From contig OZ038487.1 of assembly GCA_964036315.1 (NCBI GenBank), forward strand, positions 51,365,719 through 51,429,718: a stretch of DNA of 64,000 bases, in the 5' to 3' direction. Below the pieces are notes generated by a model. The model was not told where the DNA came from. It did no database searches and saw only the letters and a program-made list of their open reading frames with translations. The position numbers and the translations under genes were made by a program. This document shows positions 21,066-33,029 of this stretch, piece by piece. The stretch comes from Acanthosepion esculentum (Eukaryota > Mollusca > Cephalopoda > Sepiida > Sepiidae). Each line of letters opens with the position of its first letter. Positions within the stretch are counted from its first letter, which is position 1.

Positions 21066-21151
21066 TATACATTTTTCCTCACCAGTAACATGACACAGAA
21101 TTTCATACACAATGCAATTTTCAGGTGCTGTTCTGAGACTGATTCAATGTG

Positions 21152-21190
<39 letters not shown>
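20874..21190. repeat. three (TA)n tracts around an FB3 arm
   Basis: TA at 20874-20914, 21015-21058 and 21158-21190. The stretch 21062-21157 is an FB3 arm (tcctcaccagtaac, gcaattttcaggtgctgttc). Confidence 0.85.
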
Positions 21191-21193
<3 letters not shown>

Positions 21194-21289
21194 CATGTTA
21201 ATCTATACAAGATTATGGTTTCTCTTATTTTCCCCATATATATATATATGTAGGTGATTGTCACTATCTGTCTCTCTTTCTATACATTT

Positions 21290-21807
21290 AAGGAGAGATA
21301 CAGTGTGCAAAAGCAAGAAAATTTATTGGCAGGTATGGGAGTGGGTATAATGAAGTTCAATACAACAGATACCTTCCCATAATCCTTTTCTCCTTGCCTC
21401 TGTTACTTTTATCTCACAAATAAATAATGCAATTGGTAGATCCCCTAAAATACAGAATGATGAAAAGCATTCATATCTGAGGTACCTGACCCTCGAGTGA
21501 ATATCAAAAAGAATTCGTGCACCTTGTCCTGAATTTAATGCACAGCACAAGAAAATATCAATCAGTCATAAATGAATAAATTCTTTTGAAACTGCTATTT
21601 CGCAAAATGCAATTGATGCAGTGTTATCGCATGACAATTTTTCTGCTCAGGATTATGAAAGACCTTTGAATTGTCCTTGCCATCAGGATTTCACAGATTG
21701 TTAGTTGTGATGAAGTGTGTGGTTGAATTCTTGCTTTAAGCTAGTGCAGGTGAATGCAAGGGTCAGTAATTTACCAGATAGGTAGGTGGATCCTTAGTGA
21801 GAAACCT
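21290..21807. other. unassigned
   Basis: Short frames on both strands, none recognised. Confidence 0.45.
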
Positions 21808-22200
21808 TCATTTATTTTACACAACAAATATTCATTTTTCTCCTTTTTTGTCACTGCACTGAATTCAGTGGTGAATATTAGTCACACAGATCAAATATTA
21901 TCCAGTGAAAAATTCAGATCAAAATTCATCAAATTACTCCATGTCAGAGTACAGACTAACAGATCCACGCTTATACAAATGATAATGAACTCTTGTTGTC
22001 TTTGACATAAGAAGGTCCAGCAGTTCAGTTCTTAAAACGAAACATATTAGATTATGATGGTGAAGCCTGTGCTGAACTGACAACACATTCTGGAAGAACC
22101 AAATACAGAAAACTGGTGCACATTGTGTACCACACGTTCTTCTAACGACATGCTCATGTTTTGAATTCTGAGTTGTCTTTCTACTAGGTTGGTTGGCATC
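21808..22200. repeat. repeat family R3, copy 2
   Basis: gaattcagtggtgaatatta and the text after it match 7150-7240. The second part (22010-22200) has an 89-codon minus frame without recognised motifs. Confidence 0.45.
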
Positions 22201-22236
22201 CAAAGCTGAAGAACCCAGTATGTTCCACTATTTAAC

Positions 22237-22385
22237 CCTTAGTTAAAGGGAGACAAAAAGTGGATTCATACCTTTTCTCAAGTGTATTTGAACATATGTG
22301 AACGTGACAAACTCAATTGGAATTCAAACTTGTCTCTTTGATTTCTTATAAAAAGCAACTACCTGTTATATCATCTGCACACACT
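22237..22385 (-). mobile_element. tRNA-derived SINE family 2, copy 2
   Basis: On the reverse strand it reads taacaggtagttgctttt (A-box-like), caagtttgaattccaatt (B-box-like), then gagaaaaggtatgaatccac, as in 4792-5135 and 53600-53850. Confidence 0.6.
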
Positions 22386-22389
22386 CATA

Positions 22390-22633
22390 TACAGGGTGGT
22401 AATAAAGTCACTATACAGTTACTTACAATAACAATAATGACAAAGCAATTAATCAATAGTCCAGAAATTTATTATTAAAATGGTTCTGGTAAATTCTGGT
22501 TAATAACAATAAAATTCTATGGTAAACAATATTAAAGTAATATACCGATACTGTTTGAACTGCAAGCCGCCTGCTTCAATGCTTTGGCTTTTATTATAAG
22601 TAACTGTATAGTGACTTTATTGCTCCCCCTATA
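22390..22633. mobile_element. Tc1/mariner-type MITE 1
   Basis: Terminal inverted repeats (cagggtggtaataaagtcac at 22392 and its inverse ending about 22631) extend about 33 bp and include tatacagttactta. TA stands directly outside both ends. At about 240 bp it is too small for a transposase. The copy looks young because the inner 20 bp of the two ends are identical. Confidence 0.85.
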
Positions 22634-22643
22634 TACATATATA

Positions 22644-22968
22644 TATATGGTGAGGTAAAAGTCATGAACCATAGGTGTTAATTAATCATGTTTTAAATGT
22701 CTAATTTCTTTTGATATTTCCTTAATTTGTGGGACAATTTGAAATCAGTTTGTTTATCAAACATGTCCAAAAAATATTGAGAAAGAATTAAATATGAATG
22801 CAGTAAAATGAATCATGTAGGCACAGAATTGAAATGTGTTTTGAAAAGAAGGAGGACATTTTGAATGGTACATATAACATTAAATAGCTAGTTAATAAAA
22901 TTTTCATGTATAATTATACATTTAATAAATTATCGTTATGGTGCCCAACTTTTGCCTCATACTGTATA
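22644..22968. mobile_element. Tc1/mariner-type MITE 2
   Basis: Ends read gaggtaaaagtcatgaacc on the left and, inverted on the right, gaggcaaaagttgggcacc. TA flanks both. About 320 bp, no transposase frame. Confidence 0.65.
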
Positions 22969-23545
22969 TTTGTGTGTGCGTGCGTGTGTGTAATGTATGC
23001 TTAAGCCTTCAAGAACTCATTCAAGCAAGTTTTAGTAAAACTGACTGACTAGTTTGGCCTGTTTAACTTTTTAATGCATTTTTTTCAGTTTGTATACAAT
23101 TGCATATCCATATCAAATTATTGTAGAAAATGTTCAACGTTTACAATGTATTGTTTTTAGTACTTGACATTTACTAGTCATTGCCAAGAATGTTATTAGT
23201 GTCATAGAGGAAATTTTTATTACCTTCATCCTCGTATTTTTATGTAATTCTAATTTAAATATGTACAAGTAATATTATGTTTAAAATATGTACAAGTAAT
23301 ATTATGTTTAAAATGATTTACAAATATAAGAGAGGCAACTGAACAAAATAAGTGAAGGACTTTCTAAATGTAGAAATTAGAATAAGTACCTGTTATGCTA
23401 TCTACTCCCTGGTTAAGTGATAATGCATTTATAGGTTCGGCCATGTTTGAATGTTAAAAGAACAGATCCAGGAGGAATCCGATAAAAGTGAAGATCACCA
23501 CGCATAATACTGGTAATTGCACTCTTATTATTCTGATGTAATGGA
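22969..23545. other. unassigned, with a short (GT)n and a 25-bp direct repeat at 23260-23312
   Basis: atgtacaagtaatattatgt occurs twice in tandem. Nothing else recognised. Confidence 0.5.
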
Positions 23546-23549
23546 ATAA

Positions 23550-24015
23550 CCTGTCACCCCTCCATGAGTGACTACTCTATAGGTAGTAACTGACTATAAG
23601 TAGCTGTAAGTCAACGGACTACAGAGGCTAGCTGCGACCTGTTCCAGCTACACAGTCGAACTCTCTGCCTCTGAGCAGAGAGAAACCTGGATGAGGCTCG
23701 GCCGAAGGGCAGAGTCTCGTTTGGTGAGGTGGACTGACTCTGAACCTGTTTTTACAGGTTCAAATAGGGAATATTTTTGGCTGAGCCTATGGGCTCAGAA
23801 AACCCACGTTAAACCTGGCCTTGTGCCACATGCAACCCTCGTGGCAGGGGGTAGCTAGATATCACTAGCTGGGATCTGTTGAGTACAACTCAGACTTATG
23901 CAAGAACTACCGACCTTCCAATAGTAGCAGTCACTACTGTATTGACTTGCAATGACCTTGTGCATGACTGTTACCTTTTTCTTATTGTACTGGTTTTGTA
24001 CAATAAAGCTTTACT
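23550..24015 (+). other. GC-richer structured island with poly(A) signal
   Basis: It stands out in base composition. Short perfect hairpins follow one another: ctctgcc...gagcagagag, gaacctg-tttta-caggttc, gctgagcc-tat-gggctcag, gccac...gtggc, tagctag...ctagct. It begins with tgtcacccc and closes with acaataaagctttactt. This fits a solo LTR or a retroposed structured RNA. No 5-bp flanking duplication was found, so the LTR idea is not settled. Confidence 0.4.
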
Positions 24016-24118
24016 TATTTTATCCACCTTGTTTTTCAAGTATATATTCCTATTAGCACAGAATATAACATATTCTTTATATGTTTTTAATTGTTTATAC
24101 TAATCTCTCTCTCTTTCC

Positions 24119-24120
<2 letters not shown>

Positions 24121-24163
<43 letters not shown>
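24121..24163. repeat. (TA)n microsatellite
   Basis: About 42 bp. Confidence 0.95.
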
Positions 24164-24165
<2 letters not shown>

Positions 24166-24179
24166 TGTGTGTGTAGAGC

Positions 24180-24688
24180 ATAGTGAGTGATGTTGTTTCT
24201 TTTCATATTTAATCTATTTTTTTAGAAATATATATAATTTTTTCCCCCATAAATAAATGGATTCCTCGACTATCTTAACACTAGTTTATAAATATTAATA
24301 TTTAAATTATATAATGGCGAGTTTTCAATCTGCGCCTGACGATTAACACCTGTATAAAACTCAGAGTTGTACCAAATGGTGAGGGGAGTGCTGAAGCATC
24401 AATGGAACTTGATGTGAAATAGAGTGGATGACTGCATTAACCATTTGAGACCTGTGTTCCTGAATAATTTTAACCCTTCTGCCTGAGCTCCTGAGTTAAA
24501 ATTTGCAAATAATTGGTATGTAATGTTTCATGGTAGATATAAAAATAATTACAAGTGCTTAACGACTGTCCAACCGGTGGCTGGGCATTATGTCATTTTT
24601 TTCTACCAAGTCAGGGCTCAAAGGGTTAATAAATTGGCAAGAATACTGAGGAGAGTGTTGGTATATCAAGGAGAGTTAGTGTGAAATA
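24180..24688. other. unassigned
   Basis: Contains direct repeats of gaatactgaggagagtg and gtatatcaaggagagttrrtgtg with 25330-25440. These appear to be the local sequence into which the retroposon landed. Confidence 0.45.
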
Positions 24689-24698
24689 CAATAGATGA
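24689..24698 (+). repeat. target site duplication, left (caatagatga)
   Basis: Repeated at 25301-25310. Confidence 0.85.
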
Positions 24699-25300
24699 TT
24701 TGTTTGTTTGTTTGTTTGGGGTTTTATGGCATATCAACCACTATGGGTTATTTAATGCCAGATCCAGTATTTACTAGATATATCAAAAACGTATAGTTGG
24801 CAACATCATTGTTTCAAAAATGTATAGCTGACAACTGTTTCAAAAACGTATAGCTGGCAACTGTTTCAAAAACATATAGCTGGCAACATCATTGTTTCAA
24901 AAAAATGTATCCCTGGCAACATCATTGTTTCAAAAAAATGTATCCCTGGCAACATCATTGTTTAAAAAAAAACGTATCCGTGGCAACATCATTGTTTCAA
25001 AAAGGTATAGCTGGCAACATCATTGTTTCAAAAAGGTATAGCTGGCAACATCATCGTTTCAAAAACGTATAGCTGGCAACATCATTGTTTCGCATCACAT
25101 TTTAGGGGTAAGGTGTTAGTATATTTAGTGTAGGGTTTGGGAGGGAAAGTTAATTGTAAGTTGTAGTTGTTTTGGGATGGGTTAGATGTGATGGGGCATG
25201 ACATGACCAGCCGATTGATCGTATTGACGGCCTTTTGGTTGGACGTAGTTTATCGTCATACCCAGGACGCGGATGTAGTTTACTGTCATACCCAGGACGC
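24699..25300 (-). mobile_element. retroposon with internal minisatellite, copy 2
   Basis: Reverse complement of 15423-16416 in the same order: (AAAC)n tail side at 24699, minisatellite 24783-25092 with about 10 units, then the conserved 5' part (ccctcccaaaccctacacta when inverted) and two 31-bp head repeats ending at 25300. Flanked by a perfect 10-bp duplication. The 116-codon frame crossing its end has no meaning. Confidence 0.85.
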
Positions 25301-25310
25301 CAATAGATGA

Positions 25311-26470
25311 CAACAATAATAAAATGATAAGAATACTGAGGAGAGTGCTGGTATATCAAGGAGAGTTGATGTGAAATACAATAGATGACAGCATTAATAA
25401 ATTGGCAAGAATATTGAGAAGTGTGTTGGATTATCAAGGAGACTTGCTGCCATTTGATCTCCAATGAATACCATGAAATAATATTGCTGGTAAAATGCAA
25501 TGAGCATAATAAAAATAATAATCATTAAGTTATTTATTTTGGTATGGATATTTGAACTCCCCCACAACATCTGCATTAATTTAAATTTGACTATCAGCTA
25601 AGGTAAACAATATCTCTTCTGTCAATAATTGTTAGTCCTGTGTTTGCTACATTCTATCATCTTTCCAAGGGACTGTCAATAACATGGCATTTATCTTGCA
25701 ATTCATAACACTTGTTACATTTTTCCTGATCCCTTAGAACAATTTCCAGCTGGATGACATTAATTATTTTGGTTCTTACTGTTGAAAGACAAATACTCAA
25801 GAACAATAACAATTATAAATAACTCCTTGCACATCCCAAATCCTCTAGGATATAATTTATTTGTAGAATCTAAAAAGAATTATAGCTGCAGAATTTGGTT
25901 AAGATAAATAAATAAATCAAGATATACAGCTTCATTAGGCAATAAAAAATATATATATTTAGATAAGGCAATCAGAAATTGTTATAAAAACAAGATTTTC
26001 CTTTAATAAACAAGATCCATTCTTAAAATTAATTATTGGATCATAGGCTATGAAAATAGTTCATTATCCAAAGCTTTCAGCCCATACATCCTAATGAGAC
26101 AGATAATTCCAAGTTTCTTTTTTTCCATATATATAAACTATAAACAAAAACTATAATTTCAGAAAGTGAACATTTCATTGGAATATGTTGGAAAATTTTA
26201 AAGTTTTCATCTGAAATCAAGAAAATGAGAACTTTAAGCCAAATAGTCACCACACACACACACATATATATAAGGCTTCAGCTTACTCCATCGCTTCCTG
26301 GCATTGGTTTAAATGAATACCTTTTTATATCTTAACCTTTTTAATCTTAAACTATAATGACAAACTATAATTCTGAAAACATCACTGAAATACTTGAAAA
26401 ATTTCCAAGTTTTCATTTGAAATCAAGAAATTGAACATGTGAACCTAAATGTTTACAATATACATATACA
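25311..26470. repeat. mostly unassigned; repeat family R5 copies at 26125-26240 and 26275-26450
   Basis: actataat, gaaaayttycaagttttcat and gaaatcaagaaa recur in both and again at 27985-28190. A short (AC)n lies between. Confidence 0.55.
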
Positions 26471-26477
26471 CACACAA

Positions 26478-26479
26478 AC

Positions 26480-26523
<44 letters not shown>
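26478..26523. repeat. (TA)n microsatellite
   Basis: About 44 bp. Confidence 0.95.
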
Positions 26524-26524
<1 letters not shown>

Positions 26525-26525
<1 letters not shown>

Positions 26526-26737
26526 CAAAAGACAGATCAAAATTATTATTAATTAAAGAATATCAAACATTTAAAATCTTATAGGTAAAAATTTTATTTC
26601 ATGAGAGCTCTAAAAAAGCAGCTATCAATCTTCAAAACCTACAAACCTAAAATTGATAGCTGCTTTTTTAGAGCGCTCATGAAATAAAAATTATTAGCTA
26701 TGCGATTTTAAATGTTTGATATTCTTTTATTAATAAT

Positions 26738-26745
<8 letters not shown>
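26525..26745. mobile_element. foldback element FB4, copy 1
   Basis: Arms of about 95 bp (taaagaatatcaaacattta, ctatcaatct on the left; their inverse on the right) enclose a short loop that reads aaacctacaaacc. (TA)n adjoins both ends. Confidence 0.85.

Positions 26746-26796
<51 letters not shown>
26742..26796. repeat. (TA)n microsatellite
   Basis: About 55 bp. Confidence 0.95.
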
Positions 26797-26800
<4 letters not shown>

Positions 26801-26884
26801 ATAAAAAAATATATATAGTAATAATACAATGTAGTTACCCATATGGAATTTCCAGGAGGATATAGATCCAGGGAGAGCTCTATG

Positions 26885-27084
26885 TCAAGAGACAGAGCAA
26901 AATTATTATTAATTAAAGAATATCAAACACTTAAAATCCCATAGGTAATAATTTTTATTTCATGAGAGCTCTAAAAAGCAGCTCTCAATTTTAGGTTTGT
27001 AGGTCTAGAAGATTGATAGCTGCTTTTTTAGAGTGCTCATACGTTAAAAATTATTACCTATGGGGTTTTAAATGTTTGACATGA
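26885..27084. mobile_element. foldback element FB4, copy 2 (opposite orientation)
   Basis: Same arms as copy 1, but the loop reads ttaggtttgtaggtc, the complement of copy 1, so the element is inserted the other way round. (TA)n follows directly. Confidence 0.85.
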
Positions 27085-27086
27085 AT

Positions 27087-27885
<799 letters not shown>

Positions 27886-27984
27886 ATATGTGTATTCCTA
27901 AAATCTAGACATAGTCAAAAATGCATATTTTCAAGAAATTAAATTTTCACCATTTTATTGAATTGGAGTATTAATAAATAACAT

Positions 27985-28190
27985 GAATTGGCTTCATTTA
28001 ATCCATATCTTCCTGCCATTAGTTTAACTTGGTACCTTTTTCTTTTATATATCTAAACTATAATCACAAATTTTATTTCTGGAAAGTGAAAACAGTTGAA
28101 ATATTTAGAAAATTTCCATCGTTTCACCTAAAATCCAGAAAATATGATAAAAAAGGCATCAGATTAAATTGAAACCACAAAGATATGATT
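27985..28190 (+). repeat. repeat family R5, copy 3
   Basis: Parallels 26275-26450 (tccatatcttcctgccatt, then actataatcacaaa and gaaaatttccat). Confidence 0.55.
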
Positions 28191-28254
28191 TTACAGTTGT
28201 TAATTTGTGTAAATAATCCAAGTTGTTTGCTAAATAGACTGCAATAGATACAAA

Positions 28255-28610
28255 TCAATATTTACATTATTTACATTTTTCAAACTATTGTTCTCATCTT
28301 TGTTGCCATATTCACGACATTTCAGCCTTCTTCAGGTGATTGGAATTTCAAACTGCAACCTTTATTTCATCCACTGGAGTAGATTGTTCTAGTTCCACAT
28401 GCCATGCCTTTTCTGGATATCTCAGTTTCAGTTATTTCCCTTTAGTGACTCAACTCTCCTTGTTTATGTTCACCTCTGCTGTGGCCAGGTATTGAACTCA
28501 CAATTCTTTGGGTCAAGTCACTGGATTACGTGAAGCAATGCTTTTATCCACTGGGCCAATAGTTACAACACCACATCTCAAAAATATAGACATATATTGA
28601 AGAATCAATA
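28255..28610 (-). mobile_element. SINE family 4, copy 2
   Basis: On the reverse strand: tggcccagtggataaaagc (A box), ttgtgagttcaatacctgg (B box), ctgaagaaggctg with a decayed helix II, and aacaaagatgagaacaatag at the 3' side. It faces copy 1 across about 370 bp. Confidence 0.65.
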
Positions 28611-28617
28611 TTGATAG

Positions 28618-28895
28618 AAATATGAAAATCTACTGAAAACTGCTGTCGTATCTGGTTTGGTGTTCCTGCTGTATATCTCGACAAAATTCAAAGAAGGATC
28701 TGTGATGTAATCCGTCATGATCTGGTATCTTGTCTTCACCCACTTTCTCACCAACATGACATGTTTTCCCTCTGTCTTTTCTACAAATATTTTCATGGCA
28801 ACTGTTCTGATGAGTTTTTTCACTTAGTCTCTTGACTGAATAAATTTAAGCGTGCTACTAGATTATTATTAGCAACTAAATCTCACCGTTTTAGT
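28618..28895 (+). mobile_element. LINE-A C-terminal fragment
   Basis: VPAVYLDKIQRRICDVIRHD, LHPLSHQHDMFSLCLFYKYF and HGNCSDEFFHLVS can be read in one or two frames. It ends abruptly at 28895, where LINE-B starts in the other direction. Confidence 0.75.
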
Positions 28896-29430
28896 GTTTA
28901 ACATGTTCAGTCCAAAGTATCCTCAGGATCCTTCTGTAGAACCAAATTTCTGTTGCTCCAGGTCTCTTCTTCATCTTTAAGGAAATTGTCCAGCATTCAC
29001 TTTCATATAGGAGGACAGATATCGTGTAACAAATCAGTACTGTTTTCTTTGTTTCTAAAGAAATTTTTCTGTTTCTTAATACTGTGCTTAGTGTTTGGGT
29101 TGCATCTTTATTTATCCCAATGCACCTTTGGATTTGAGTGTCGCCATTTCCATCTTCTGTTAAAACACTTCTCAGATATTTAAATTTTTGAACTTGTTTG
29201 ATTTCAGTATCTCCATTGCATTTTGGGCTGTTCTTTTTGCTAATAACCATTGCAATGTCTTGCAATTGATGTCTAGTCCTTTCTTCTCACTTTCCTTCAT
29301 TACCTTCTGTAGGAGTTCTTGTAGTTTCCTTTCTGTGTCTGCTATCAGCACTATGTCATCTGCATATCTTATGTTTTTAAGACTATGGCTGCCAATAATG
29401 AATCCTGGTAGGACATCTATTTATCTCAGA
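28896..29430 (-). mobile_element. LINE-B relic including the RT YADD motif
   Basis: The reverse strand reads GFIIGSHSLKNIRYADDIVL (catalytic YADD at 29349-29369), IADTERKLQELLQKVMKE, then a 124-codon frame (29265-28891) with VQKFKYLRSVLTEDGNGDTQ, CYTISVLLYESECWTISL and WFYRRILRILWTEHV. This covers the RT palm end, thumb and the start of the C-terminal domain. The catalytic motif survives but both ends are truncated, so it is not functional. Reading direction and order equal the copy at 57595-58955. Confidence 0.85.
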
Positions 29431-29454
29431 ATTGCCTGTTTTATATTTTAAATA

Positions 29455-29840
29455 TAATAAAAAGTAAAAACAAACTATTTGGAAGCCATTAATGGCTGAA
29501 GTGGCACAAAATAACAAGTCATCATGATCGAGGGTTTGATTTTATTTGCCTTATTCAACCATTGATCATGGACTGATATTACATAATATTTGAATACTCT
29601 TTTTTTTTGTTTCTGAAGGAATTTATATGTTCCTTAATACTTTGCTTCTGAGACAATATTAATCACTGAAATTCATAGAAAAATTAATTAAAAAATGAGT
29701 GCATTTGATAGTAAATAAGATACATTTTCCCCCTAAACTGCTAAAGCATATCTCAATTTCTTAGGTTAAAAACTCAAGTATAGCAAGAAGTGTAAACATG
29801 TTGAAATTACTGTCAAACTAAAAATGGTGGCATGAATTCT
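29455..29840. other. unassigned
   Basis: Nothing recognised. Confidence 0.45.
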
Positions 29841-29844
29841 TTTG

Positions 29845-30155
29845 AGCAACCAGCTTTTCAATGAACTATTATCAAAGAAGATTATTGATAAGTTTAAAAT
29901 ACCAAACTATAAAAGAGGATTACCAATAAAACAAGGTTTAAAAGTAGACTTTATCTGTCATCAAAAAACAAAACAAAAAAAAACAGATACTATCTGTTGC
30001 TACCTCCAAGCTTACTTTTTAGTGAGATGGCAGATAAGGTCAACTTTTAAACCATTTTACCTTGTTTTATTGGTAATTCTATTTTATAGTTTGGTATTTT
30101 AAAGTTATCAGTGATCCTCTTTGATAAGGGTCCATTGAAAAGCTGGCCACTTAAA
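29845..30155. mobile_element. foldback element FB5
   Basis: Arms of about 115 bp (29845-29963 and 30025-30155) are inverted: agcttttcaatgaactatta, ataccaaactataaaa and ttaccaataaaacaagg against their complements. The loop is about 60 bp. Confidence 0.8.
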
Positions 30156-30300
30156 AGGATTTACATTCTACATGCAATAAAATAAAATATCTCCTGAGTC
30201 TTACATGCAAAGCTTACGTATCTGGTAGGCTATTATTTAGTCTTTTAGCAAGTCTAGCCCATAATATGTAAATAATGAGGAGTCTTAATGGCCATAAGAC

Positions 30301-30302
<2 letters not shown>

Positions 30303-30356
<54 letters not shown>
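30303..30356. repeat. (GT)n microsatellite
   Basis: About 54 bp of GT at the left end of the next foldback. Confidence 0.95.
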
Positions 30357-30357
<1 letters not shown>

Positions 30358-30358
<1 letters not shown>

Positions 30359-31360
30359 TGAATAAAGACAAAAGGAAAACATGGCTGATACATTTCATCC
30401 TCTGATTAAGGCAAATATGAGGATTTTATTTTACAAGTATTTACAAACAAAAATAAAAATGTTAGTTTTTTCATCATTTTTAAATTTAAGAATTAAGTGT
30501 CTAATAAACAAAAGTAAGTAAATGCTGATATTTTTTTTTAATTTTTAAAATATTTTCTTATACTGTTATTATTAAAAAATTTAAATTTAAAACCATTAAA
30601 AGAAAACAATTAAATTCTATTATTTAAAATATATAATACATAAATTTATCTTAAACTAAAATAATATAAATAATTACATTATAAAAAAATTTCCCCCAAA
30701 TATTCAGCATCAACAATATTTACTCATTTATTAGACATTTAATTATATCACTTAGTATCCTTCATAATAAATCATTTAATTATATCACTTAGTATCCTCC
30801 ATAATAAATCATTTAATTATATCACTTAGTATCCTCCATAATAAATCATTTAATTATATCACTTAGTATCCTCCATAATAAATCATTTAATTATATCACT
30901 TAGTATCCTCCATAATAAATCATTTAATTATATCACTTAGTATCCTCCATAATAAATCATTTTATTATATCACTTAGTATCCTCCATAATAAATCATTTT
31001 ATTATATCACTTAGTATCCTCCATAATAAATCATTTTATTATATCACTTAGTATCCTCCATAATAAATCATTTAATTATATCACTTACTATCCTCCATAA
31101 TAAATCATTTAATTATATCACTTAGTATCCTCCATAATAAATCATTTTATTATATCACTTACTATCCTCCATAATAAACCTTAACATTCAATTAGCCTGA
31201 TACATATTTATAAGCATTCTTAAATTTTAAAATTCTGAAAAACTAATGAGATTTTAACTTTTTGTTTGTAAATACTTACATTTGAATTGATAATGTTCAT
31301 CAGAGGACAAAACATGTGAGCTAAGATAAGTTTTCCATTTGTCTCTATTCATATTGTCCT
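30358..31360. mobile_element. foldback element FB6 with central satellite
   Basis: Arms at 30358-30470 and 31240-31360 are inverted (aataaagacaaaaggaaaac, tgtttgtaaatactt). The centre holds a 37-bp satellite derived from the same family, as seen by comparison with 6776-7005. Confidence 0.7.
30738..31178. repeat. 37-bp satellite, about 12 units
   Basis: Unit tcacttagtatcctccataa plus taaatcatttaattata, very homogeneous. The only changes are aatt/tatt and tag/tac variants, which suggests recent expansion. Confidence 0.95.
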
Positions 31361-31422
31361 TTTACAGTTATATATTTTATTTATATCTGAATTATTTCCA
31401 TATATATGTGAAGAAATATAGT

Positions 31423-31545
31423 TTTAAGGTGTGTTATATTTATGGAATAACATGTTCAATATCAGGTATAGAGAGTATGTAAATATAAAAGTGAACATTG
31501 AAGTCAACACTCTGAGTGTTGACTTCAGTGTTCACTTTTATATAT
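31423..31545 (-). mobile_element. FB1 copy 3 with perfect palindrome
   Basis: The FB1 right part, inverted (ccataaatataacacacc-like), leads into a palindrome with 29-bp arms: aaaagtgaacattgaagtca against tgacttcagtgttcactttt. It has almost no loop, and the ribozyme part is missing. Confidence 0.75.
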
Positions 31546-32173
31546 ACTGAATAACCACCTATCATGAAAAGTATGTATTTTTAAAGTCAAAATTATTTTA
31601 ATATTCAGTGATGTTTGGTAAAATTATCAAAGAATTGTCAAAAGATTCAAACATTTCATTCTGTCTGGGAAGACAGATGCTAAAACATTTAAAATTTCAA
31701 AGAGAATAGACATTGATAAAAATATATTGGTTCTTTTGAAACTTGTCTATAATATTTCATTTTAAATTTTGTTTGAGGTAAAAATTTCTTTTTTTTCTCT
31801 CACCTCAAACTTCAAAGAGATTTGCATTTTTTATTTTTAAAAGACAAATGAGAAAATATTCCCCTCCTTGTTGCTGAAAGATTTCTTCAAATCTGTACAG
31901 TTTTGGAAATTCTCTCCCATTTGGAAATCATCCACCAGAAAAACAAGACATTATATTTTTTCAATTTACTTGCATCTTTTGTTTGGCTCATGTATACACA
32001 GGTGTGGATACATTCAATTTCACAAAGCATATATATATCAAAGAATTTCATCTTTATAAAACTTAATGAAAAATCTCAAAATGTGAGCATATAATTAGAA
32101 GAGAAAAGACAAATTGCCAAAAATAAAAAAAAATGAAACAAATGAAATGTAACAATGTTTATTTATGTGTGTG

Positions 32174-32175
<2 letters not shown>
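31546..32175. other. unassigned
   Basis: AT-rich; nothing recognised. Confidence 0.5.

Positions 32176-32177
<2 letters not shown>

Positions 32178-32234
<57 letters not shown>
32178..32234. repeat. (TA)n microsatellite
   Basis: About 56 bp, directly at the 3' end of the minus-strand LINE-A that follows. Confidence 0.95.
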
Positions 32235-32237
<3 letters not shown>

Positions 32238-32930
32238 ATCATTTCAACACAAGCAAAGCAATAAAACCATGAAGATACTACTGAGTGTTAGAGAATATCA
32301 GAAAAATACTACTAAGAAGGGAGAACAATAAAAGAACAAGAATTAAGAAGACAGAAGATAACAGGATTGATATTGCATTTAAATTTTTGAAGATCAAATT
32401 TGACTGGAAAGCAAGAAACTGGAAGAGAGTCCCACAAGTGAGAAGTGCAAAAGAAAAAACTGTTAACATAGAACTTATGGTTATATCTAGCCATTTCAAC
32501 TCTAAAATGATGAGACTTTCCTGCCAACCTAGTCCTGCATGTAAATTCATAGAATCTAGGTGCCATAGAGGAAAGTTCTTCAGAGCAATTATCATGAAAG
32601 AATTTATAGAAAAGGCACAGGGAAGCTACATTCATGCAGTAGGAGAGTAACTGAAGCCAAGATGCCAGGTCAAAACAAATAACATTGCAGATTTTATTAA
32701 GAATCATTAAAGATATAACAAGACTACCAAACTCGATGTGGAAGCAGTATTCAAAGCAAGAATGAATTGTAGACTTATAAATGTATAAAATAGAATTTGC
32801 CAAAAAGAATTGTCTAGTATGACATAGTGAACCAACTTTCCTAGAAGCAGATTTGCAATTGATTCAATATAATCTTATAATCTTAATTATGTCAGTGGAA
32901 AATGTTAGCCTGATAAGGCACAATGAGTCA
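32235..32930 (-). mobile_element. LINE-A 3' relic with 163-codon frame
   Basis: The reverse frame 32803-32312 reads YKSTIHSCFEYCFHI, LNKICNVICFDLASWLQLL, NVASLCLFYKFFHDNCSEEL, VEMARYNHKFYVNSFFFC and LWDSLPVSCFPVKFDLQKFK. This is the best preserved LINE-A C-terminus here. The 3' tail ends at 32235 against (TA)n. Confidence 0.9.
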
Positions 32931-33029
32931 TATATTTAAAAATATATGTATATACATAGTTGAACACTTATATGTGTATCTATCTACATGTTAATATATA
33001 TATATATATATATATGGTAGGTATTTGGT

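Noticed and set aside
23640..23720. Hammerhead in the GC-richer island (ctggatgaggctcggccgaagg)
   Set aside because: The core has an extra G (CUGGAUGA), GAAA reads GAAG, and no helix I can be formed.
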